Below, in pieces: positions 9,601-15,900 of a DNA stretch of 28,670 nt. The DNA is taken from NCBI GenBank assembly GCA_019648995.1, contig BLXT01000438.1:1118435-1147104 (forward strand). Direction: 5' to 3'. Within the stretch, counting starts at the first letter, position 1. Each line of letters opens with the position of its first letter. The position numbers were made by a program, and so were the translations under genes. Source of the stretch: Plakobranchus ocellatus. Its lineage: Eukaryota > Mollusca > Gastropoda > Plakobranchidae. The notes under the pieces are model-generated. The model did no database searches. It was given only the letters and a program-made list of their open reading frames with translations, and was not told the origin of the DNA.

Positions 9601-10429
9601 CCAATGAAGTAAATCACCTTTTCTTTTCCTTTTGAGGTCTACAAACTAAAAAAAAATTAGCTGTAATTTTTTATGAAAAGACATACACATAAAAAGAGGA
9701 CCACACAGCTTTAGACCACACTTTAAAATCTGATACTAGTGATACACAGCTTTTGTACCTAGAAATTGTTTCCTCTACACCCTGAAAAATAATCTACTTA
9801 ATCCAGGCAGACTTTATTTTTTACCAATTTGTGCAAATGCTTCCCATAGATGTTGGGTTAATACTTTTAAATCTTTTGATTCAGCTGATAAAAATAGAAA
9901 TATTGTCTGAAAAATCAGCATTTTTTCTATAATTATGCCATTAAGCCATTTAAGGTATTGATAAACCTTTCATTAATTTTTTTTCAGTTCTTTAGTCAAT
10001 TGATTTGCCATTTAAATTATTTGATTACAAAATTTCATTGGTAATTTTCTATTTTTATGATAAAAATCTGACAACTCTATACTAAAAAATGCAATATGTG
10101 ATTGCATTTTTGTGTAATGTGACTTATGACTATTGTAACACAGCTGTGACCATGTTTATAAAATTTTACCATTTAAAATATATGCAATGGCCAATATTAC
10201 TTATCAGTAATATTCTGTTCTAATATAGCCATCCCAAAAAATAGCTAGGACTTACTTTGGCTAGCTCTTGTATTGCAGCAGACACTTTAGCCTTGGTCCC
10301 CTTCATATGTGGGCCATTCAGTTCTGCTGGGCTCAGCCTGCCCCACCTGTTCAACACATCCCTGAGAGCATCTGTTGTAGAGCGTGAGACCACAGCCTTG
10401 ATAACTCCGTCAATATATTGACTAGCCAT
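549..10429 (-). CDS. CENPN: CENP-N (centromere protein N) homologue, 7 coding exons seen, C-terminus off the left edge
   Basis: In vertebrates CENP-N is an inner-kinetochore (CCAN) subunit. Its N-terminal pyrin-like domain reads the CENP-A L1 loop and nucleosomal DNA, and its C-terminal part binds CENP-L. Here seven minus-strand exons (10256-10429, 9470-9515, 8795-8844, 7026-7114, 2781-2978, 1133-1231, 549-624) give about 245 residues. The match rests on the N-terminal helical block (VIKAVVSR, then NRWGRLSPAEL and MKGTKAKVSAAIQELAK), on ALWFRLHLRT followed by GTPVFIMSRTGVKN (vertebrate counterpart: a VWIRIAWG-like strand, then a YAFTSS-like segment and an NTPLL segment), and on the helix after it. 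Human CENP-N is about 339 residues, so roughly the last third is missing because the window ends. All junctions are GT-AG. The only unresolved junction is exon 2 to exon 3, where the phases disagree. The gene stands head to head with CEP72. Identity is from remembered family features, not a search. Confidence 0.8.
987..1023. repeat. (GT)n/(GC)n microsatellite
   Basis: An alternating purine-pyrimidine tract of ACGTGTGTGTGTG, then CGCGCATG and TGTGTGTG. It lies in the CENPN intron between exons 7 and 6. Such a tract could adopt Z-DNA, but nothing here shows a function. Confidence 0.85.
1133..1231 (-). CDS. CENPN: CENPN exon 6
   Basis: 99 nt, 33 codons, phase 0 in and out, acceptor TTCTAACAG, donor CAG|GTCAGA. 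It reads AVTEVMGAERVVDTHLSGQH and then VASLADLALRTQQ, the helix that follows the central sheet in CENP-N (human counterpart: an ALTIAS segment, then a YLDSLKAIVF-like helix). A longer reading in another frame across this region is a shadow. Confidence 0.75.
1232..2780. other. CENPN intron between exons 6 and 5, nothing recognised
   Basis: About 1.5 kb of AT-rich DNA. Short open frames on both strands lack splice context or family features. I see no repeats of note. Confidence 0.6.
2781..2978 (-). CDS. CENPN: CENPN exon 5 (central domain)
   Basis: 198 nt, 66 codons, phase 0 in and out. It begins DGNMSLFAGALWFRLHLRT and ends VKNTALVLQ|GTGAG. The acceptor is CCCCTAAG. The tract ALWFRLHLRT followed by SSSVFLLMFPGTPVFIMSR matches the central CENP-N sheet (a VWIRIAWG strand, then a YVVYYSQTPYAF-like strand). 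This is the most recognisable exon of the gene together with exon 1. Confidence 0.82.
2979..3703. other. CENPN intron 4 (right-hand end), mostly featureless
   Basis: Between 2979 and about 3120 there are two loosely similar segments (CTCACTGGCTCAT..GGCTACAGAA near 3007 and CTCACTGACTCAA..GGCCACAGAA near 3086), probably a small local duplication. The rest to 3703 is AT-rich without structure I can name. Confidence 0.5.
3704..3890. mobile_element. 187-bp MITE-like element with perfect 25-bp inverted ends
   Basis: 3704-3728 and 3866-3890 are exact reverse complements (25/25), starting TGTTGGACGTGATG. The 137-bp interior is AT-rich with no coding capacity. I cannot see a flanking target duplication. 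The same end sequence recurs at least six more times in the next 2.7 kb, so this belongs to a family of non-autonomous elements or to a locally scrambled one. Superfamily unknown. Confidence 0.75.
3881..4270. repeat. about 200-bp direct duplication with hairpin junctions (same family)
   Basis: Segment 3881-4081 is repeated, diverged, from 4082 to about 4270. Shared landmarks are CGTCCAA, GACATATCA(C/T)GAGCTTTG, then ATTTTAAT..ATAAGTGTTGGACGTGATG. Each spacer is therefore bounded by the TTGGACGTGATG ends pointing outward, the reverse of a normal element. At 4043-4089 two ends meet as a hairpin of about 21 bp per arm (19 of 21 paired) with a loop of a few bases. Confidence 0.7.
5194..5322. repeat. 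(ATT)n trinucleotide microsatellite
   Basis: About 130 bp of ATT/TTA units with TTG and TAC interruptions. A Leu/Ile-only open frame across it is an artefact of the repeat. Confidence 0.95.
5370..5476. repeat. (CTAT)n tetranucleotide microsatellite
   Basis: Imperfect CTAT/CTGT units from about 5370 to 5476, interrupted near 5400. Followed by poly-T. Confidence 0.92.
5871..5906. repeat. poly-A plus (AAAT)n microsatellite
   Basis: A9, then about six AAAT units. On the plus strand this resembles a retroposon tail, but no body is recognisable upstream. Confidence 0.85.
6541..7025. other. CENPN intron between exons 5 and 4 (left of exon 4), nothing recognised
   Basis: AT-rich sequence with no repeat, RNA gene or supported coding segment. 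Confidence 0.55.
7026..7114 (-). CDS. CENPN: CENPN exon 4
   Basis: 89 nt between TTTTTCTTCAG and GTG|GTGAG. Entered in phase 1 it reads LSVKHSLDPRSLRSQLVRNL and then QIKKTDGEV, and ends in phase 0. It corresponds to the CENP-N helix (a QFKNSFKKILQ-like segment) that leads into the central beta sheet. The other two frames have early stops. Confidence 0.68.
7862..7925 (-). mobile_element. LINE ORF2 C-terminal fragment (non-LTR retrotransposon 3' end)
   Basis: On the minus strand it reads LEWRNMIANVCSTQGT and then a stop. The WRxMIAN..QGT-stop ending is the typical C-terminus of a LINE endonuclease/reverse transcriptase polyprotein that is common in aquatic invertebrates. Only about 20 codons remain. 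Downstream of the stop (toward lower coordinates) comes an AAGAAGAAG-like tail. It is a dead 5'-truncated copy inside a CENPN intron. Confidence 0.6.
8525..8725 (-). mobile_element. LINE ORF2 C-terminal fragment with TGATGATGA tail
   Basis: 66 open codons on the minus strand: MRRGKLEHLV, then KRSRGRQREKIMDGL, WLGPGK, FWRDMIANAYKQGT and a stop. This is the conserved extreme C-terminus of non-LTR retrotransposon polyproteins, where a cleaved-off GRQR-rich segment is followed by WRxMIAN. The stop runs into a TGATGATGATGA microsatellite-like 3' tail, as expected for RTE/CR1-type LINE ends. The reverse transcriptase core is absent, so it is a 5'-truncated insertion. Confidence 0.75.
8795..8844 (-). 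CDS. CENPN: CENPN exon 3
   Basis: 50 nt between AATATTTCAG and GAGA|GTAAGT. Entered in phase 2 it reads EESFFLFGASYYGNVE, and the final A joins GA of exon 4 to make Arg, so its downstream join is in phase. The other frames hit stops at the junction or inside. The aromatic-rich segment sits where CENP-N has its YMQFHQ-like helix. The splice sites are good but the exon is short, so certainty is moderate. Confidence 0.5.
9151..9450. other. unassigned open segment in CENPN intron 2
   Basis: On the plus strand 9228-9449 stays open for 73 codons, including LLSLELLQQIHQRTVVVNTD, which looks more protein-like than the surrounding DNA. I recognise no family, there is no convincing splice acceptor, and it lies antisense within the CENPN intron. 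It may be a remnant of a mobile or processed gene, or chance. Confidence 0.2.
9431..9437 (-). other. candidate 7-nt micro-exon between CENPN exons 2 and 3
   Basis: CTCTAG|CTGACAG|GTAAAA on the minus strand. Its length (3n+1) is what is needed to connect exon 2 (ends phase 1) to exon 3 (enters phase 2) without a stop, giving Ser-Asp-Arg across the joins. Against it, the intervening intron 9438-9469 would be only 32 nt. This is speculative and is listed because it resolves the phase conflict exactly. Confidence 0.2.
9470..9515 (-). CDS. CENPN: CENPN exon 2
   Basis: 46 nt between ATTATTTTCAG and GCAT|GTAAGT. In the frame set by exon 1 it reads REHFTREICGDLELA and ends in phase 1, which resembles the second helix pair of the CENP-N N-terminal domain. 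Exon 3 needs to be entered in phase 2, so the direct join fails: T plus AG makes TAG. The acceptor region is CAGAGAG, so a shift of 2 nt (CAGAG|AGAACA) would restore phase, but it gives a less CENP-N-like peptide (RTFHQRNMWRLRAC). Confidence 0.6.
9516..10255. other. CENPN intron 1, no feature recognised
   Basis: AT-rich. A 23-nt segment near 9760-9782 has an acceptor-like (ATTTTTCAG) and a donor-like (GTACAA) flank on the minus strand, but inserting it would put a stop into exon 2, so I do not call it. Confidence 0.5.
10256..10429 (-). CDS. CENPN: CENPN coding exon 1 (start codon, pyrin-like domain)
   Basis: 58 codons, starting MASQYIDGVIKAVVSR and ending AIQELAK at a strong donor (AAA|GTAAGT, phase 0). 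The ATG is at 10429-10427. An upstream in-frame ATG exists (around 10450), but a splice acceptor TATTTTCAG lies between the two, so the upstream one is intronic and MASQY is the better start. The exon would therefore carry only a few bases of 5' UTR, and the rest of the leader comes from an upstream non-coding exon. The helix pattern (VLNRWGRLS, then MKGTKAKVSAAIQELA) matches the first half of the CENP-N pyrin-like domain. Confidence 0.82.
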
Positions 10430-11253
10430 ACTGCTGAAAATACAATTCAATTACCAATTACCCTATTGCTTGATACAGTACAATCCAATGTGTAATGTTT
10501 CCGTGACATTAGGTGCATTTTATTTCTTTAATTAATTTCTGAGACAGACATGATCAATTAAAACTTGGCCGCCATTATCCAAATGGTAATTTGAGGTAAT
10601 CTTTTTTTTTCCTAAAAATGTCAACAGTTGACTAAAACTGCCTTCATTTCATCAATATTTTATGGCCGACTTTATTTTGCCGAACGCCCAAGTAAAAGAG
10701 CCCTGCCTTATTTTCCCACATGCTTTATTTTATAAAGAAAGAGAGAGAGAGAAAATTCAGAGAAAGATTGACTGTGGGGCTGTCAGTCATGGGTACTACT
10801 TACTTTAAGGAAATCCTTGCTTCTATTCTACCTTCATCATCTGCCAACAAAATTAAGAGGTCGCAGGCATAATATTGCAGTGGCCTACAATTTAGTAATT
10901 TCGTCAGAAGGCCTAACTTGTGAAGGCAGAATAAACAACACTGACATACTTGTACTCATACTCAGCTGATAAAGTTAGATCTGGAAAAAATGGTCCCCTT
11001 AAAATTGATAGATCAAGTGCCTGCCCATCCATCTTCCTTTGCGTTGGGAAAATAAGAACTGAACCTATTTTCTCGAGTGTTTGGGAAAATAGTCACTTTG
11101 TCATTTTATCAGATTATCGCTATGAGTACAATTATGAATCAGAAGTCTTTCTCCTAATAATTTTTTTGTCACAGTACTACAAACTCCAACTTTTAAAAGC
11201 TTCATCTAGATCTCGATTAGATCTACATAAGATTCTAAACCACTAGATCTAAG

Positions 11254-11490
11254 GGCGCTTTTTCGTTTGTTCCCACCCTGACTTTTTATAGAGCTATATT
11301 ATCCAATAGGAGCAAACAAAAAAAGTCAAATTGTGTAGATTTTGTGTGAAAATATTACTATTTTCATTAAAACTTGGCCTGCGACCTCTTCATTTCGTCG
11401 TTAGCTTATGAACATAAAGCCAGATCGAATAATATAGCTAGAATGTAGGCCTATATAAAAAGTCAGGGTGGGAACAAACGAAAAAGCGCC
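11254..11490. mobile_element. 237-bp MITE with perfect 37-bp TIRs and 8-bp target duplication
   Basis: 11254-11290 and 11454-11490 are exact reverse complements over 37 bp (starting GGCGCTTTTTCGTTTGTTCC). They are flanked by the direct repeat GATCTAAG at 11246-11253 and 11491-11498. The interior (163 bp) is AT-rich and non-coding. An 8-bp duplication fits the hAT, P or Merlin superfamilies, and the ends do not look like the common CAGGG hAT start, so the superfamily is open. Identical arms suggest a recent insertion, into the region just upstream of CENPN exon 1. Confidence 0.93.
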
Positions 11491-11694
11491 GATCTAAGCA
11501 AAAGGAATCACGATTGGACTAGATTCTAGAATCTAGATCTAGGTCTAGATTCAAGATCTTGATAAGATGAATGAATCGCTCGAACACGGACACAGCAGAG
11601 AAGTTAGGGGACGTAAAACAAAATTAGTAGTTACACTCTTTCTTCGCAAAAATGTACAAGACTATATTTTGTAGTAATCTAATTAATTCTATAC

Positions 11695-11780
11695 CTGGAG
11701 CAGCACCAGCTTGAAAACCCCGCTGACTATGGCCAATTTTACCGTTGAGAATGTAAACTTCCTACATTTCGCCTGCCAAA
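11695..11780 (-). other. CENPN: probable CENPN 5' UTR exon
   Basis: Minus-strand sequence ending GCTGCTCCAG|GTATAG gives a plausible donor facing the acceptor just upstream of the CENPN start codon (10433). It lies in a locally more GC-rich patch. The upper boundary (transcription start) is not visible and 11780 is a guess. No RNA evidence is available. Confidence 0.35.
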
Positions 11781-11883
11781 GCAACTAAATTTATTGGGTC
11801 GATATGATATCTTATCGATTAAAGATAATTTATTTCTTGTAGAGTATTGATTCTATGAATGCCCGCTTGTCAGGTTACGTCTG

Positions 11884-11958
11884 TAAAAGATTGGCGATTA
11901 CGTTCCTCCACTCAAACTTATTTTCTACTGCCCCCACATCTCTTTCAACAACACATTA
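11884..11958 (-). mobile_element. LINE ORF2 C-terminal remnant
   Basis: On the minus strand it reads VVERDVGAVENKFEWRNVIA then NLLQ, again the WRxxIAN ending of the LINE polyprotein, about 24 codons. It lies in the CENPN-CEP72 intergenic region in the same orientation as the two LINE ends at 7862 and 8525. Confidence 0.5.
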
Positions 11959-12177
11959 AGAAAATATGGTTTAGATTAAAAAGGAATTACCCAGTTTGAT
12001 GTTTTTAAAAGCCGTAAAATAGAAATTTAATCTTGTTAGCCTTGACCCTAAGGCGATCTCAGCGGTGTCTCATTTGTACTTATTTCAAACAAATACAAAT
12101 TTAATTTGTGGAATTACCCGGTAGGCCTAAAGAGCGGTAAGAATTCGTTTAAAGGGGTCAGATCCGAAATGGAATAG

Positions 12178-12186
12178 NNNNNNNNN
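12178..12186. other. assembly gap, 9 N
   Basis: Nine unknown bases in the intergenic region. The true gap length is unknown. Confidence 0.99.
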
Positions 12187-12926
12187 GTGGCCTATGTTTA
12201 GCTCCTTAAAAAAAAGATGGGCACATTGTTTCACAATCATTTCTTTGTTCTTTTTTTTTTTTTTTCTAACTTCACCTGACCTTTTTTGCTATTGTTGTTA
12301 AATTTCAGTTCAAACATTTTTAAAGAATTTATTTCTTGTACTTCTTTCCTCCTCATTGAAGAGAATGCAATGTTCAATTCCCTCTTTAATCCTATTCAAG
12401 TTTCCTAGAACTGATTTGCGATATTTCAACATTGGTCTCAATCAGTGCTAGCCTATCTCTTTTATTTCTGGCTCTTCAATACACGGATGAAACTCCAAGT
12501 TTTCTTACAGAGTAGGTGAAATAGAAGCTCACTGAAAAAAAAAACCCATAAACTTAGCGGGCTTTATTGAGACTGGGGTCAGAAAACTCTGGATTGCACC
12601 TGCAATGCGGAGAATTGATGTAACGGCTTCACAAGCTCTTTTGGATTGGAATAAAATAAGTTGCTTTTTATCTGTATTGTTGTGATGTTCGATTGACCCA
12701 AGTTAAACGTATTATTGTGGTATTATATTCTGAAAGAAAAGTGAGATTATAAATTTTGAAACAAAGTGACGTGTTCTCTAAAATTATATTGAATCGGATT
12801 TGATGCACAAGGATGATTGCCCTATCGGGCAATCGGGCATAGTTTTTTTAATCGATATAGTCAAAGTCCTAGTTTTTTTTTCTACTTTGATGATGCCCAT
12901 CACTACGTTTGTTGACAGGAAACAAG

Positions 12927-12990
12927 ATGGCGCTTGCCTTGACAGAGAATCTCATCAAAAGCCGGGTTAATCTTTCTCACGAAAACCTTG
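12927..12990 (+). CDS. CEP72: CEP72 exon 1
   Basis: ATG in a good context (ACAAGATGG: purine at -3, G at +4). It reads MALALTENLIKSRVNLSHEN then L. Donor CTTG|GTAGAG, phase 1. It corresponds to the short basic helix before the LRRs. Upstream of the ATG is the intergenic region, and the transcription start is not visible. Confidence 0.82.
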
Positions 12991-15900
12991 GTAGAGTTGT
13001 TACTAGTTGATATAATGACTTGATATATTAAACGGAATTTAAAAACTACATTTCATTAATTTACTTCTACAACTTGGTGCTTAATGAGTAGACTCAAACA
13101 TAATTATCGATGCGCTTATATTATGCCGTCTGATTAAACTTCAAGTTGTGGCATGTTGCAGATAAACACAAATATGTTATCCAGATTTAAAGATTTTAAG
13201 GAAGTCAATTCTCAAGATTTTCAGAGGATATTTTATTCAATCTATTATCGAATCTTGTAGAAAAAATTATCGATCTTGAATGGATTCCTACAGTAACTCT
13301 GAGTAATTACTCAGGTTCCAAAACTTCAAAGCAATTTGTAATGCAGCAAAAGGAAATCAGGCCTCTGTCAAAATTAAGTCTTTTGATGAAGTTGGTATTA
13401 TTTTTTTCTTCTACAAATAAAGAAAAAATTGCTCATTTACTGGATCTATACTGTGAACAAATGTCAACATGTTATTTGAGAAAAAGAAATTGATAAGTTT
13501 GCACAATTTTTTTAGATATCTGTCTCAAATCTTCATCTCTGGTTTAATTATTCAGCTTATTCAAGAAAGGCAAAGGTGTCAATGCTACCCCTTCTGTAAC
13601 TATTTTTAGATTTAAAAGTGTATTTAAAAGAGATATTTTTTAAGATCTCTCCTTCTCTTACAACCTTCCCTTTCCTTTATCATTATCAAACATTCTACTC
13701 GTCCGCTTTCATCTATTTTATGTCCTACAAACCAAAATCACCTACATTGGTGAATCTTAAATGAAAAAATGTATGCCTCTAGTTACAATATAGACTGTCT
13801 CTGCAATAAAGTATCTATCCTTGTTTTGATTATTATATTCCTAATCACCAATGTATTTTTCAGAGGACATCAAATCTTTGTCATTGCCTGGGACTTTCCA
13901 TGAAAAGATTTTGTCCATAGGAACATCTTTGCGAAAGTTTACACGTCTGAAGTCGCTGGATTTTTCTAGAAATGCACTGGAATCATTACAAGTAAAGGCT
14001 TTTTAAGAAAAAAAAAGAAGTGAATCGTGATAAATTAAAAAATTCAATGAATGACTTAATATGTTGAAAATGAGATTTAAAGTATGCTAAAAAATATTTT
14101 TTAACTTTCAAATCAAAGATGCATTTCATATGCCTCACAACTTAGGTAACGCTTGCTAAAGAAAATGTCAGACCATTTTCTGTGACTATAAAATATTATT
14201 TGATTTAATTTATTCCCAAGATTATGTATTTCATTATTTTTTCTCTTCCACACATTGAAAAGGGTTTGGAGCATTTGAAGTTGCTGGAAAAATTGAACCT
14301 GTATCCTTTAATAATTATTATTACTTTGATAACAATTGCAAAAAATAAAATAAAAATTTTTTGTAAGTTTATAGTTTATTTTGAAATCATTGAGCTAAAC
14401 TCTGTCAGAAACATTTTGGCACTTCAATTGCCTCTTTCTTGCAATGGCTCTCACATACAGTCCAGCATGGATTCCTAAAACCATTTAGAAAAATTTATGA
14501 GTTTGATGGTCAGATTACTTAAGAAATTCACCAAATAAAATGAATATAACTACAATTATTCCCATTGATCATTGCAAACATGGACCTCACTACTTCTCTT
14601 TTGATAAAAAAAAGTTTTTTTTGGCTTTTTTGTAATTGCCCTCTTTTTTTTAAGAGGGAGGAGGAAAGCATTGCATAAGGGGTAATCTTTTCACCTTAAT
14701 GTATGTTGGGTGGTTTTTAAACCTTGTGAAAGGGGGCTCTTGACTGTGGGGATTTTGTGAATGAAACACGAACCACTTTGAAGATTTTTATGCAGTACTG
14801 CCGTTATACCTGTACTGCTAATGTGCATTTGTATTTGTATCATGATCACCTTGCACACCATTTTGGCTCATTGGCATTCTGAGCGACCATGTTTGAGAAA
14901 AACTTGCACAATGGAACTCGATAGTAACGACAAATATTGTTCTTATCATAGATTGCCATTAGTTGGCATTATTCTCAGAAAGAGGATTAAAGAAGATTAC
15001 TTTTATTCAAGTTAATGATTATATTGATAGGTAAATGCTGGCAACACGAATCATTTTCATGGTTACCAGCCCTGCAATGAGATCTAATGAGACGGAAGCA
15101 TAAGCATGATAATAGGTTAATCATTTCCCGTTTATTTACTGATGTAGTTGTAGTAGAGAATAGATCAAGTCATTAACAAAGATGGGAAAGGGAGGTGCGT
15201 AATGAACACAGTCAGTTGTCATTGGCTAAGTGCTGTTTTGGCTTATAGGGTGATGCTCCATCCCTCCCTCCTCTCTTTATAGGTATAGGCCAAGTGATTC
15301 TCCATCCTTGTGTTACTTAACTTTCTTCATCCACTTCACACATCGATGGCCCATTCTTATACCAAAATGTGTTCAATAGCCATTCTCCTTTTAAAAGTCT
15401 TTTTCATATTTTTTCTCCTCTTTCTTATAGAAACAATTTTTATACTATGTGTGATTATACGTTTTACTATCATTCCAATAAATACTAGTTTCCAAAGCAT
15501 TGTTTGGGACTTTTTATCCTTATAAGGCAATAATAATTCATTCAAAATTTTTCTTTGAGAAAATCAGTGTGCTTCAATAAATCCTATTTGTCTTAACAAT
15601 ATTGAGAATGCAACAGCTTCACAAGGGAAAAAAGGCAGAAAAACTAGCCTAAGGATCGCTTTTTTTATCTAGAGTTCCAGTTTTTTTGTACATGTTGATT
15701 CCAAGGTTAATTCTTTATCTGTCACTTCTCTCTATTTGAAAATTGAAAATATTATGAAAATACATTCCATTCAAGTCTGGATCTTGATTCCTGCTAGGGA
15801 GAAACCATCTGGACCTTGTCTACACACTATCAGGATTGGATTACATTCAATACAGTGTGTGATTTCTGTTGATGATAACCACCATCAGCTGTAATATGAT

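Larger units (their letters stand above)
11781..12926. promoter_or_regulatory. candidate bidirectional promoter region between CENPN and CEP72
   Basis: It separates the probable CENPN 5' UTR exon from the CEP72 start codon. It contains the LINE remnant at 11884-11958, the N gap at 12178-12186 and a small perfect hairpin at 12816-12833 (ATTGCCC, TATC loop, GGGCAAT). I see no clear TATA box or other named element. The region is called on gene geometry only. Confidence 0.4.

Noticed and set aside
9760-9782. 23-nt minus-strand exon candidate between CENPN exons 1 and 2
   Set aside because: Splice-like flanks exist, but including it makes exon 2 read into a stop and does not solve the exon 2-3 phase conflict.
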